A DNA stretch of 64,000 nt from Homarus americanus (GCF_018991925.1 NW_024752009.1:100001-164000), one strand, 5' to 3'. Shown: positions 35,166 through 47,781, numbered from the stretch's first letter. A program made the numbers and translations. The notes: generated from the letters alone by a model not told the origin.

Positions 35166-36146
35166 TTGTTCAGGGTAATTGGTCAAGATGGAAAAAGATA
35201 AATTGATGGTTGAACAGTCGACCGAGGGAGGGTAGTGGATGAGATTGGGTGGGTGGGTGGGTAGGTGGTGGATCAGGTTGGGTGGCAAAACGAGATCCCC
35301 TGGGTGGTAGCAGCAGCGACCCATCACGAGGCAAGAGAGGCAGTAAGTAGTAAATGAATGAAGACTAACTCTCCTGCACCACCTGGGCCTCCCCCTGCTG
35401 CAGCCTCCCCTCCCTCTCTCTCTCTCTCATATTTGTCTTTTCATCTCTCACAAAGAGAAAGAAGAAGGTGAAGTTGTGAGGGTAGAGAGAAAACTACGAA
35501 GTAAGAAGAGAGGTGATAAAGGAGGAAAAGGAGAGAACAGTTGAGGAAAATGAGAGGGGTGGAGAAAGGAGGAAGAACGAATAGAAGGGAGAAGTGCGGA
35601 TGGATGCATCGAGAGGAGGAAGAAGCGAGGGCAAGAGGAGCTATATAAGTAACAAGACTCCCACCAGGCTATAAACACAACGCCAGCCTGAGCAATCACG
35701 AGTGCCTGACTTTCCCCCTTACACATCAATTGACAATACTTATGGAAACTATAGGCCAGGTGGACGTTCGCCTGGCTTCTGTTTACACACTAACGCTCTC
35801 TCTCTCTCTCTCTTCCGGCAAGGCGGACGTTAGATCTCTCTCTCTCTGTTATTAACCTATATTATAAATTCTTATGTGTTTTATCTACCTAATGCCCATA
35901 AACATTGACTGTATTATCATCATCAGCATATACTGACGTCACGCACCACACAAGCGTTCTCAAGCTGAGGAGAGCAGAAGCTTGACAACCACCACCACAA
36001 ACGTTCTCATGCTAGGGAGGGGAGCGGCCGTAACAAGGTCATAATCCAGTTAATTCCCGCAATTAAGCCAACACCATTAATCTTACACAGTTGAGTTCTT
36101 TAGGAACATAACCCCATTCTTCCAAGCCCAACGAGGCCGGAGACAG

Positions 36147-36148
<2 letters not shown>

Positions 36149-36200
<52 letters not shown>
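36149..36200. repeat. (GT)n microsatellite
   Basis: About 26 units. Confidence 0.97.
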
Positions 36201-36201
<1 letters not shown>

Positions 36202-36960
36202 ACTCATAAACTTCTAACTATGGGTAGGTTAAGGTACATCCCGATCACTAACTTTGCGTCTTTACCCTCCTCAAGGAAGTCCATTAAGCCGGTTTACTCT
36301 TTGACCTCCCGAACTTAACTGTCTATCACCTCTCGGATCGCAATTAAAGTCAATCTAATCATTTGCTGTGGCTGTCAACATTCTCTGAACACTTTTGACA
36401 ATACCTGGTGGGTCACATATTTATTTATGACTAATTAAAGCTGTTTTTCATTAATAACTACGTCGAAATTACATCAATAATACTAACATCAGCCACTGAA
36501 AAAATAAACACTAACAATGTATACAGTAAAACACCGCTGAGTGTTTAACGCATGCGAATTTCCACATTTTCTCCGGCGACCCAGACTGTCCCAGTTAACT
36601 CGTTGCCTGTCCTGATAAACCGTGTATAATGTGGTCACGTAGGAACGCTCTCAGAGATACGGCCTGAGGTATTAACAGCTGTAAAATGGGACCTCTGCCG
36701 GTGGGACTTGAACCTAACCCAAATTTTCTCCCTAAAACGTATCAGTCACCCTGGTAAATAAACATATTCTCAGGAGAGATTTTAACCCTACAACACAAAG
36801 ACAAATAACTAGAATTTAACCAGAGTAAATAAACATATCCACAGAAACGTTTCAACCAAGGGAGCACAATGAGCAACACACACCCAGCGGAAAGGATGTT
36901 AGTTGGTAATGGTAACTTCCCAACTTCTTGAGGTGTGACTCAATACGGCGCAAGACTAGT
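36201..36960. other. No gene seen
   Basis: Unique DNA with no supported exon, array or element. Confidence 0.55.
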
Positions 36961-37559
36961 GCTGCTGATACACACACACACAGAGAGAGAGAGAGAGATA
37001 CATTACACCGAGACTCTACCTTAAATATACTGTATACGTTCACTTAATACATTAGGAAACAAAATTTGCCTACATACTCAACGCTGCCTCTCCACCACGT
37101 CATTTACGTCACCACAACAAGCCCCAATCCCCCACATCAATACTATACAGCTCGTTAACATTATCAAACACCACGAATGAAAACAATTAATCTGTCTCTC
37201 TTTGTGTCCAGAGACTTGACTCTTCCAGGTTACTAGTAGCACTTGTCTCTCGAGTCTACCAAGAATAAAATAAAAATCGACGCCAGTGATTAAAAATTGA
37301 CGCAAAAAATCGACGCCAGTGACTAAAAATCGGCGCCAGGAACTAAAATCAGCGAGATACAAAAATCCATGACGGTAGTGAGCAGAATGATCCACGAAAT
37401 CCACGATGGAATTCTTGAGGCGGAAACTTAATACCGTTGAGCCAAGCTGGTGGGTGGCGGGGTGAACAGCTGGGCTTGAGAAAGGAGAGAGAGACTACAT
37501 CAGTCCTCTCTCTACAATCTCTGATACCTCCTTATTCCCCACAACTTTCTTCTCAATCA

Positions 37560-38085
37560 TACCTCTCCTTCTTCCCTCCCTCTTATCACCTTCTCCTTAT
37601 CCCTCGTACCTACCCCCCTCTCACCTCACATCTACCCCCCTCTCACCATCTACCCCCCCCTCTCTCATCTACCCCCTCTCTCCTCACATCTACCCCCCCC
37701 TCTCACCTCCACATCTGCCCCCCCTCCTCTCACACCTCACATCTAACCCCCTCTCACACCTCATCTCCCCCCCCTCTCACACCTCCCCCTCTCTCACACA
37801 CCATCTTCCCCCCCCTCTCCCCTCATCTACCCCCCCTCCTCTCCCCTCCACATCTACCCCCCCTCACACCTCCCATCCCCCCCTCTCACACCTCCCACAT
37901 CTCCCCCCTCTCTCACCTCACCATCTCCCCCCCCTCTCTCCCCACCTCCATCTACCCCCTCTCTCACACCTCCCATCTACCCCCCCCTCTCCTCCTCACA
38001 TCTACCCCCCCCACCTCACATCTACCCCCCTCTCTCACACACCTCACATCTACCCCCCTCTCTCTCTCCCTCTCACACAGACAGA
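37560..38085. repeat. Pyrimidine-rich minisatellite
   Basis: Irregular units around CTCACATCTACCCCCCTCTC. It produces a 246-codon S/P/H-rich frame (37437-38177), judged an artefact. Confidence 0.9.
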
Positions 38086-38378
38086 AGGTTTACATCCTTC
38101 ACAAACACCTGTCAGCCGCACCTACAAACACCTGTCAGCCTCAATTTACAGTCGAGATAGGGCGCTTAGTGCATTAAGGGAGGGGAGGGGAGGGGAGAAG
38201 GGAGGGGAGGGGAAGGGAAGGGTCCATCACACTTTCACCTATACTGTACATACAACTATTTGGTCTCCTAGTTCATATCGTTCTCACGACTCTGTACAAA
38301 ACATTCTCACAGCCCAGGATATTTTATTTTATTTATTTATTTTTTAGATTACTATAACATAACCTCAAGAGTCCACGC

Positions 38379-38770
38379 ATTCCCTCAGCTTCATATTTGA
38401 CTTCTATCTTACAAACGTTCCCCTCGCATCATATTTGACTTCTATCTTACAAACGTTCCCTCAGCTTCATATTTGACTTCTATCTTACAAACGTTCCCTC
38501 AGCTTCATATTTGACTTCTATCTTACAAACGTTCCCTCAGCATCATATTTGACTTCTATCTTACAAACGTTCCCTCAGCTTCATATTTGACTTCTATCTT
38601 ACAAACGTTCCCTCAGCTTCATATTTGACTTCTATCTTACAAACGTTCCCTCAGCATCATATTTGACTTCTATCTTACAAACGTTCCCTCAACATCATAT
38701 TTGACTTCTATCTTACAAACGTTCCCTCAGCATCATATTTGACTTCTATCTTACAAACGTTCCCACAGCA
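38379..38770. repeat. 38-bp tandem repeat, about ten units
   Basis: Unit TTCATATTTGACTTCTATCT + TACAAACGTTCCCTCAGC. Units differ mainly by CTTCAT versus CATCAT. Decayed units continue to 38880. Confidence 0.95.
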
Positions 38771-39424
38771 TCTAGTTCGGTTCATCCTATAACACCATCT
38801 TACAAACATTCCCACAACATCGATGTTCCAATCTTACAATAATTTCATACTTTACAAACGTTCTACACCAGGCAAGAATAAACGTTTCAAAAAAAAAATA
38901 ATAAAACCATCACAAAATTATGACGCTAAAACAAAAACAAAAAACATAATTATGACGCTAAAACATTGCCAGCGTTTGGGTTAATTTAAAACATAAATTC
39001 CCACAATGTTATAAATATGTCGCCACGATCCACCGAAAACAATAGCTTTATTATGGAACACGCGGACAGCTTCTAATGTCCTAAAAAAACTGTCCTGAAT
39101 AATTAAATAACAGAAGCTGATCACAGTCTGGCCGGTCGCGTGACGGGTGTTGGCGGAACTTCGGTAACCAACAACTGCGTCACGACAACACAACACTCAA
39201 CTCGTTTAACCTGACCACCCCCCTCCCGGCTACTTCTTCTGACCACGTAAATTAGCAAGGACCATTATTACGCCACTAACAACTTCAGTAGCAGCCTGAA
39301 GCAAGTTAGAGAGTGAGTGATACGTGAGCGATTAATATTAATGAGAAACTCTGAGGAAGTTTATGTGCGTGTTTAGCCACCCTGAGTGCGACGCCATCTT
39401 TCCCTCCTGTGAAGTGAAATTAGC

Positions 39425-39655
39425 CCGCTGAGTATTACATCATAACCCCTTGAGTATGATGACTTTATCACTTCAGTACGATGACTTAATCACTGCAGTA
39501 CGATGACTTATCACCTGAATATAATGACTTAATCCCTTGAATACGATGACTTAATCCCTTGAATACGATGATTTAATCCCTTGAGTACAATGACTTAATC
39601 CCATGAACATAGGATGTCACTGTACTCTGGGGATTAAGTCATCGTACTCACCTTG
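39425..39655. repeat. 22-bp tandem repeat TACGATGACTTAATCCCTTGAG, with one inverted unit
   Basis: About eight direct units, then ATTAAGTCATCGTACTCA at 39632-39650 in the opposite orientation. Confidence 0.85.
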
Positions 39656-39716
39656 AGGCACCTCGCTACCTGTTGACAGAACCCGGTGGCGTCGTTTCGT
39701 AGGTGAAAGTGACAAC

Positions 39717-39845
39717 ACGAACCGAACCTAACCGAACCGAACCTAACCTGACCTGACCTGACCTGACCTGACCTGACCTAACCTGACCTGACCTAACCTG
39801 ACCTGACCTAACCTGACCGAACTGAACCTAACCTAACCTTACCTG
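39717..39845. repeat. CCTGA/CCTAA pentamer tract
   Basis: About 24 imperfect pentamers (AACCTGACCTGACCTGACC, AACCGAACC). Confidence 0.9.
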
Positions 39846-39929
39846 ATAATTCGGCTTCAGACACACAAACTAAACTGATCCGAAGCTTTGGGAGTCAATA
39901 TGGATGCCGAAATAGACACGATGTTAAAA

Positions 39930-40285
39930 GGTGTGTAAGTGTTGGGTATAAGTGTGTAAGTGATGGATATAAGTGTGTAAGTGTTGGGTATAAGTGTGTA
40001 AGTGTTGGGTGTAAGTGTTGGGTATAAGTGTGTAAGTGATGGGTATAAGTGTGTAAGTGTTGGGTATAAGTGTGTAAGTGTTGGAATATACAGATAATGT
40101 GTAAGTGATGGGTATAAGTGTGTAGTGGTGGGTATAAGTGTGTAAGTGTTGGGTATAAGTGTGTAAGTGATGGATATAAGTGTGTAAGTGTTGGGTATAA
40201 GTGTGTAAGTGTTGGGTGTAAGTGTTGGGTATAAGTGTGTAAGTGATGGGTATAAGTGTGTAAGTGTTGGGTATAAGTGTCGGAT
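39930..40285. repeat. 21-bp minisatellite with a 207-bp higher-order duplication
   Basis: Unit GTGTGTAAGTGTTGGGTATA + A. The block 39931-40074 recurs at 40138-40281 in the same unit order, including the GATGGATA variant. Minus-strand H/T/Y/L-rich frames are artefacts. Confidence 0.92.
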
Positions 40286-40445
40286 GTAAATAATTTAAGT
40301 GTCGGATATGTAAGTTAGGTATATAAGCTGAACAAATATGAACAAGTGTGTGTGTGTGTGTGTGTGTGTTTCCTGCCACTTTTTACACTTCCCCTTGCAC
40401 CATTCTTATTTATACCCTTCACACAACAGAGGAGTACAAATAATG

Positions 40446-40449
<4 letters not shown>

Positions 40450-40494
<45 letters not shown>
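40450..40494. repeat. (CT)n microsatellite
   Basis: About 22 units. Confidence 0.97.
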
Positions 40495-40495
<1 letters not shown>

Positions 40496-40899
40496 AAAGG
40501 AAAGGTAGATATCAGGTACCTTCTAACCTCACCCACGTCAACTTTGGTCTGATAGTTTGGTCCAGTTGTAGGTCTTCCTGGCCACTGAATCCACACCAGT
40601 AATTGATTGTTTTGAGGCACTAGTCCACACACGTCTGACCTTGACAGAACTTTTTGTGTGCGTGTACCACCCCTGACCCTCCACCCTCACTACTCACCAA
40701 GCTTGGGGTGAAGGGTGAGCCTGGGATGACTCTACCATACACCAAACCACACCACACTCTTTACCACAGCACCATCCTTAACTCCCATCACTACCACTGT
40801 CACCACACAGCCACCATACCGAGACACAGTAACTGGGTCAACATACCGAGAGAACCGTGGTGTATATATACAGTATATTTGCTTTATCATCCAACACTC

Positions 40900-40900
<1 letters not shown>

Positions 40901-40948
<48 letters not shown>
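40901..40948. repeat. (CT)n microsatellite
   Basis: About 24 units. Confidence 0.97.
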
Positions 40949-40950
<2 letters not shown>

Positions 40951-41393
40951 CCCAACATCACCCAGCCATCCTCTCCACAACCATCATCCACTCATTTCCC
41001 CCCACATAAAAAAAAACATAGTTCCCCCATCCACTCACCCTTATTCGATATACCTTCCCCCAATCCACACACATTGCCATTCAACCTTCTCTCTATCTAT
41101 CCACACATAACGCCATCCACTCATCCCACCCACACACCGTTCCAATCCACCCATACCGGTCTCCCTCATTACCACGTGACCGTCGACCGTGATTCCGGAC
41201 AGATTGAGAGCACGTATACTGTACATCATCGTGTGTGTCCCACCCCCCCCATGTGCGTGCCTCTCTAGACGTACACACATGTAGGTCGGAGGGGTTGGGA
41301 AGACTGTAAGGAATGTAGGAGCGATGTCCTCAAGAAGGCTAATGACGAGGTCTCTTTAGGTCGCCTTGGAAACATTCACCTACCATAATACTC

Positions 41394-41630
41394 GTAACAA
41401 TGAGACGTACAGTGTTCATAATACTCGTAACAATGAGACGTACAGTGTTCATAATACTCGTAACAATGAGACGTACAGTGTTCATAATACTCGTAACAAT
41501 GAGACGTACAGCGTTCATAATACTCGTAACAATGAGACGTACAGTGTTCATAATACTCGTAACAATGAGACGTACAGTGTTCATAATACTCGTAACAATG
41601 AGACGTACAGTGTTCATAATACTCGTAACA
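41394..41630. repeat. 33-bp tandem repeat, about seven units
   Basis: Unit CATAATACTCGTAACAATGA + GACGTACAGTGTT. Units are identical apart from one T-to-C in the fourth. As 33 is 11 codons, repeated 11-residue frames appear on both strands. No start context, splice signal or flanking exon supports translation. Confidence 0.95.
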
Positions 41631-41879
41631 TCAGAAGACTCACAAAGGCAGGGAAATAGTATATAATTATAATACTCGCGATAGTAAGATCGTATATTTA
41701 GCTATAATACTCACTCTCAATGGTACTCATTAGGCAATTGTACTCAACTAACGGGAATGATGTCCAGTATTCACCTTAAACATGAAGACGATACTAATAC
41801 CATGAGTGCAGTGCAATTACTAAATTTCCTATGTACGATGTATTAAAAAGTCTGAATACAATAACCTACTCCCCTGCGT

Positions 41880-42130
41880 AGAGTGAAATCGTACTCATGA
41901 GGTTAGGATATGCTCAGCGATCTGATTTACTGTACTCGTGGGGTTGGCATCGTACTCAAGAGGTGAAGTCATCAAACCTAGGAGTTAAATCATCGTACTC
42001 AAGGGATGAATTCGTCACACTCAATGGATGAACGTATACCCAATGAGCTAATTCATTGTACTTGTAGGGTTGACATCGTACTCAAGAGGTGTGGTCATTG
42101 TACTCAAGAGGTAAAGTCATCTAACCAATA
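41880..42130. repeat. Degenerate tandem repeat related in inverse to 39425-39655
   Basis: Units such as ATCGTACTCAAGAGGTGAAG + TCATC. The reverse complement matches CTTGAGTACGATGACTT of the earlier array. Confidence 0.75.
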
Positions 42131-42571
42131 AAAAAAGTACAAAGCACATCTCCCGCTCACACACAAGACTGGCTCCGGCGGCTCGAGTACTGGGAATGCC
42201 CTGAAGACCTCACACACACTGTACTGTACTTCCTGGAACACAAGCTCTCGGATGCATTATATTTTTCTATATCTGGATATGACCTAAGAGTCTGGTTACT
42301 AATCTTTTCATAAAAATATAAATTTTGTGAGAGACAGAGACAGAGACAGAGAGAGAGAGAGAGATATTGTAGTTGATGGGTGTCACCTCGGAAAACGCAG
42401 TAGCATGACCAAGGGTGCTGAGGTATGAGGTACTCTCTCCACCCTACACCAGGGACCGCACCACCACTTCTTCATACATACAGTACACAACTTCCTTCCC
42501 TCCCTGCTGGATAGATGGATGGATGGGTAAGGGTTTGTTGTGATGGATGACTTGCTAGACTTGGGATATAA

Positions 42572-42598
42572 TCTCTCTCTCTCTCTCTCTCTCTCTCG
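42572..42598. repeat. (CT)n microsatellite
   Basis: About 13 units. A (GA)n tract also lies at 42340-42364. Confidence 0.95.
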
Positions 42599-42749
42599 CT
42601 TCCCAGCATCACACACACTCATTCTCTCCCTCCCTCCAGCACAACTCAGCCGCTATAAGGTCAGGCTACTCATCTACCGTGGCCACGCTCCCACAGCATC
42701 CTCCACTTGGTAAATACACAGCACTTAACTACCTCAACTACTAAGGTTA

Positions 42750-42870
42750 ATGACGGGATGGTGATGATGTGAAGGTGGTGGTGGTGATGATGTGAAGATG
42801 GTGATGGTGATGATGATGATGATGTGAAGGTGGTGATGTGAAGGTGGTGATATAGTGGTGGTGGAATATA
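42750..42870. repeat. GTGATGATGTGAAGGTGGTG minisatellite
   Basis: Imperfect GTGATG/GAAGGTGGTG units. Confidence 0.85.
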
Positions 42871-42926
42871 GACTAAGACATCTTGATTGGAAAGGGGAGA
42901 GGTTGTTAGGACCAGGTAAAGTGACA

Positions 42927-42929
<3 letters not shown>

Positions 42930-42968
<39 letters not shown>
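42930..42968. repeat. (GT)n microsatellite
   Basis: About 19 units. Confidence 0.97.
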
Positions 42969-42971
<3 letters not shown>

Positions 42972-43213
42972 CGGCTCACCATCCACAGGAATAACTGTGC
43001 CACTGAGTATCACGACGGAAGCAGCTTTCTCCCCAAGCACGCGCACGCAACTACACAAAAACACCATTCCACCTCCCCCCCCCCTACACACACACACATT
43101 TATCAATACACGTACACAAGGAAAACACTACCACCATCACTATTCCCAGACAGACACATTAATCACACACACTGTTATCACCATCCCCGCTGACAATAAC
43201 CATCACATCCATC

Positions 43214-43214
<1 letters not shown>

Positions 43215-43259
<45 letters not shown>
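43215..43259. repeat. (AC)n microsatellite
   Basis: About 22 units. Confidence 0.97.
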
Positions 43260-43260
<1 letters not shown>

Positions 43261-43329
43261 CCAGCACCTCCCCGGCAGTTACCATCACGCACACTTCCCC
43301 GACCAGACGTTATAGTATAAACCCTCCAG

Positions 43330-43407
43330 CTTCCGGGAGGTGCGTGGGAACCTCAAGCTGAGCGTGGGAAAGAAGCCGCAGTGGTGGGAAAACTGTCGGG
43401 GTTCTCA
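43330..43407 (+). CDS. Candidate internal exon of unknown product
   Basis: An AG at 43328-43329 precedes a 78-bp segment that is GC-rich at third positions compared with its AT-rich surroundings. It reads FREVRGNLKLSVGKKPQWWE then NCRGSQ and ends at CTCAG|GTGAAT. The open frame continues through two further consensus donors (CAAG|GTAAGT at 43488 and GGAG|GTAAGT at 43751), so the 184-codon frame at 43340-43894 should not be read as one protein. The pyrimidine tract at the acceptor is weak. No family is recognised. Confidence 0.2.
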
Positions 43408-44579
43408 GGTGAATCAAACCCCGGCTACCTGTGTTAAACTTCCCGTTATAATCACCAACTCTTCTTTTTTTTTTAACCACTATCAAGGTAAGTCAACTTC
43501 CTCCTCTGGTGTAGGATATGAGAACCAGCTATTACCTTTTTCTTTACGACTTAGTAATGCTTTTGGAATGATATATAATCTAACCATTACATCACGCACG
43601 CGAATTACCAGCCAAAATTTTGTCAACTCCAGGAATATTTTCTCTTCAAACCACGGCGGGAGTTTTATCGGAGATTCCCAAGAGTTTGAGGAAAAGTTTT
43701 ACCCTGGAGACCGTCGGGGCAATAAAGTTAAAGTCACCATTTTTGTGGGAGGTAAGTTGTGCTGGTATTTAATCTTGCAATTTCTGGTCAGGATCCCCCC
43801 CCCTCCCCCCGGAACAAATTTACAGACGCACACGGCCAAATTTTGCCGATTATTTCTTAAAACTTTGTCGAATATTATTGTACAAACGGTCTAACATTTC
43901 TTAAACTTTGTCTCGAATATTTGTGAAACCCTTTCTGTCATAATTTGATGAATATCTGTCGAACACTTCTCAAACAGACAAGAAGAAATGCAATACTTCT
44001 CATACAAACATTGAACTCATACAATACTGTTCATACACACACAAGGACAAACACCACACTTATTCATACAGCCAAAACATACACGACACGTTGTATGATC
44101 ATCCAATATACCATCTTCATGTCATTATAACCCAAGCCAGAATTTCAATCAATCACCTAAAACCCCGACAATTTAAACCCATAACCATCACTCCCACCAT
44201 CACCAATCATCATTACCCCAACCAACGTCACTCACCACCACTCCCATCACTCTTCATCACCATCACCATCACGAGGACGCCGCCGCTGACCTTCGACTCG
44301 TGTCTCGGGTTACCCAGATGAGTTGTCTCTCTCAGTGTGCACATATTAACAAACATTAAGAGCCGTAACAGAAGCCCGGGCATCACATTCACCAGTCTCT
44401 ATTGTTGTGTGTCCCCGGGGAGGTGTCGTCTGTCCTCTCTTATTGAGTCAACTGACGATACATTCATCTCGACCAGTGTGTGTGTGTGTGTGTGTGTGCC
44501 CTCCAAGACAGGCGGTCAGCGGTCATCAACTGTACCCCGACTGAAATGTTATACAAATGGCTAACAGGAATCACCACGT

Positions 44580-45360
44580 CATACGACTACCTTAAATAAT
44601 AAGTTTTAGGAACATTTTCATCAGGTATACACAGTACAGGTTACTACAGGTGCACATCATACTACTAGCCTCCCTAAACCTGAATCTGGCGGGTTCACCT
44701 GAGTAATTAGTGATTTCAAGTGAAACCGTGAATAAGTAGTTGCTAACACCGCAAGGGCTTATAAACGTTAATTAAGAATCAACAACAAATGTGACTCGTA
44801 TGCGATACCTGGGATTGGGCAGCTCACCTGTGTCTGAGTCATCTGTAACACAGACTACTGTAGGTGTGTGTTTACCAGCGAGTTCTTATGTTGATGCGCC
44901 TGGGTTCACCTGCCCGGGGCTGAGATTTATTTATGAACACTAAAAGTGACAATTTAATCAAGATTTTCTTTTGCATTAGACATAAAATTATGACTTTAAT
45001 TAAAAATAAGACGAAGTGGCTGTTGCAGACTTACGGAGATAACAAAAAAAGTAAAGGATTATAAAATTCACAGAAACTAATGTCATAAAGGTGAACTTTT
45101 AACACAATTCAGTAATAATAAAGTGCTGTCACGATATGTTTCAGCTTGTCCTCCCCTTGGGTCTGTACTACACACTATAGTTATATAATTTGATTGAAAT
45201 ATATTCCAGTGGTATATACAAATTCGGCCTGAGTTATTTGTTAAAGCAGGACCACTCCCAGTGTTTATACGACATGTAAACAACAATCACCACCCAGAGT
45301 GAGGTGTTGAAGACGACGTGTATTGTGTGAGAGATGAATTTATATGACGGAGGTGTGAGA
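44580..45360. other. No gene seen
   Basis: Unique DNA without supported exon, element or array. Confidence 0.55.
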
Positions 45361-45393
45361 GGAGGGTCGTGTGTCACATCACCACCACCACCA

Positions 45394-45424
<31 letters not shown>
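45394..45424. repeat. (AC)n microsatellite after (CCA)n
   Basis: A short ACC run then about 15 AC units. Confidence 0.95.
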
Positions 45425-45426
<2 letters not shown>

Positions 45427-45587
45427 TATATCGCACGGTAAACGCCTCCCTCTGACGCCTTAAAAGGAACTTCCATCATTTTTACCCTTGACTTGAGAAG
45501 CAAGAACACGCAACAGGATCACTTCACCTACGACACAAAGATTGGTCTGTCTTTTCTAATTCTCTAAAGTAAACTATATCCCACCAC

Positions 45588-45721
45588 CTACCTGAAGATT
45601 AGACACCCCCAGCTTATTTCACCTAAAGATTAACCACCCTCCCTCTACCTGGGGGAGGGGGGAGGGAGTATGTTAGGTTAATATTAAGTTGAAATAAGCT
45701 GGAATGTCGAATCTTCAGGCG
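45588..45721. mobile_element. M1 MITE-like element, copy 6
   Basis: Left arm ACCTGAAGATTAGACACCCC, AGCTTATTTCACCTAAAGAT. Right arm TTAAGTTGAAATAAGCTGGA, ATGTCGAATCTTCAGG. The G-rich centre is CTGGGGGAGGGGGGAGGGAG. Confidence 0.75.
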
Positions 45722-46277
45722 ACAATAACAAACTTAACTAAACTCACTTAGCCTACGACTTAAAGCATGGATCTAAATTCACCAAAAATTCTTTAAGATA
45801 CAATTACCCTTTACCCCAGACTAACTAACTTAACCTCACGACACAAAAAATGGCGTCATGACTACACTGAGACTCAACGGTGTCTATATACGTTCCCTCA
45901 ACCTGAGTTACGGGGAAAAAGTCAGCACTGGTGAGAGGTGAGGTGTGTGGTGCTTCCCAGACCCCACAAGGAGGTCAGTGCGTCTTGGGAATGTTAGTCT
46001 GGGTGTGGAGAGAACCGCTTGTATGACCAGTAGGTGCTGGTACAGTACACATGACTCGCTATTACGCGCACACAAACTTGTATACAGCACACACACACAC
46101 ACACGAGATCGTCACTGTCAACTTGTGCAGCAGCCAATAGTTAAAAAATAAATAAAAAATTTCTAATAACAATATCATTAACCTCTGGAGAGTGTCACTA
46201 ACTTCTTAACTCCATAAGACATTAACTTAACTAAAACCTAAAACAAACCTTAACTAACACAAGTATTATTTTCTCTG

Positions 46278-46278
<1 letters not shown>

Positions 46279-46322
<44 letters not shown>
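46279..46322. repeat. (CT)n microsatellite
   Basis: About 21 units. A second tract lies at 46380-46402. Confidence 0.96.
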
Positions 46323-46324
<2 letters not shown>

Positions 46325-46839
46325 ACCACTACCTACACCCAATCTTGCCCCTGGAGCAAATTAACCCTGAAATAAACATTGTCTCTCTCTCTCTCTCTCT
46401 CTGGTGAAACATGACCCGGAATAAATCCCACTCCTCCCCGGAATTACCCGCCGACTGCCTACCTACAGAATATACTGCAACAAAATCCCCAAATAATCCT
46501 AACTCTCTCCTAAAGGGGATTAAACCTGAAATGAACTTTTGTCTGTCCTGAAATACAACCTGACAAATACCAGTGTGACCAGAAACAAACCTTAACTGAC
46601 CCCTGCAGTGTAGTTTAGCACACACGAGGATGTAACCAATCTATGTTCATATATAATAGTTGTAATGACGGCGGCGATGATGATGAATGGTAGTAATAAT
46701 AACAATAATAAACTTTAAATACTAATAAAGAGACCCTTGACCTACGTAACAGTCACATCTTAGCAGTAAAGTGTACCAAATGTTAATAATTCCTCTAGTC
46801 TGGTATTACTTGGACAGGGTCGTCATGCTAAGGTCTGGG

Positions 46840-47040
46840 TCACGAGAGGTGGTGGAGGGGAGCTGTGGGTGAGGGGGTGGGTAGGAGACGAGGGTGAGGG
46901 GTGGAGATGGTAAGGGGGAGGTGACGAGGGTGGGAGGGGGAGGTGACGAGGGTGAGAGGGGAGATGGTGAGGGGGTAGATGGCGAGGGGCAGACGGCGAG
47001 GGTGAGGGGAAGTGGCGAGGGTTGGGGGGAGGGGAGATGT
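46840..47040. repeat. GGGTGAGGGG-type purine-rich minisatellite
   Basis: Imperfect units such as GGGGGAGGTGACGAGGGTGA. Confidence 0.85.
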
Positions 47041-47155
47041 GGATGGCTCTCAAGACTGACAAGAGTTACGACACAATGACACAGCCGGGTTGATATATCA
47101 TGGTGCAAGACTTGACTAGAGAGAAGATGCCAAATACTACTGCACTGTAACTGTA

Positions 47156-47156
47156 T

Positions 47157-47191
<35 letters not shown>

Positions 47192-47194
47192 TTT
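47156..47194. repeat. (ATTT)n microsatellite
   Basis: About nine units. Confidence 0.96.
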
Positions 47195-47330
47195 TGTACA
47201 AATCTGCGAAACTCTGAGACCTCAACTCCCACGATAACCAGACCCCATGTTTCAGTCAAGCAGGCAGAAAGTTATATACACCCACACCGTCCATCAGATA
47301 CTGTGGAGTAGACATGTGAACCAACGTCAT

Positions 47331-47331
<1 letters not shown>

Positions 47332-47367
<36 letters not shown>
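47332..47367. repeat. (AC)n microsatellite
   Basis: About 17 units. Confidence 0.96.
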
Positions 47368-47370
<3 letters not shown>

Positions 47371-47570
47371 TACTACGACCACAACCACCACAACTTACAA
47401 AAGCTGACATTTATATCATGTTTTGGTCTAGCGGTTAAGGTCAGGCAAGGCTAAAATATTGTCTTCTTCGAGAACCTAACCTAACCTAACCAAGAAAAAG
47501 AACATTTCACTCAGGTTTCATCAGAATTATAACTACAGGTATTTAAGACGGATGGACTCTTTACCGTACT

Positions 47571-47571
<1 letters not shown>

Positions 47572-47640
<69 letters not shown>
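47572..47640. repeat. (AC)n microsatellite
   Basis: About 34 units. Confidence 0.97.
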
Positions 47641-47780
47641 GGACGAGGTTTCTGGTATGCACTGTTGTCGTTTCCTGTAAAGACAATAACAAATATATAA
47701 TTAAAACACACACAATAACAACATACAAACAGCTGATTTCATGGGTGTTATTGAAATAATATATCAGTTATACGGCGGGT

Positions 47781-47781
<1 letters not shown>

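Noticed and set aside
36700..36722. B-box-like GGTTCAAGTCC on the minus strand
   Set aside because: No A-box at the right distance and no cloverleaf.
37437..38177. 246-codon S/P/H-rich frame
   Set aside because: It lies in a pyrimidine minisatellite, and composition explains the lack of stops.
38379..38770. CRISPR-like regular 38-bp spacing
   Set aside because: Units are contiguous with no unique spacers, in a eukaryotic context.
43340..43894. Whole 184-codon frame as one protein
   Set aside because: It runs through three consensus splice donors and into AT-rich intron-like DNA. Only the first 78 bp are kept as an exon candidate.
47417..47478. tRNA-like segment: TGGTCTAGCGGTTAAGG followed 41 bp later by TTCGAGAACC
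   Set aside because: A-box is good and B-box spacing plausible, but the B-box is imperfect and no acceptor or anticodon stems form. At best a decayed tRNA or SINE head.
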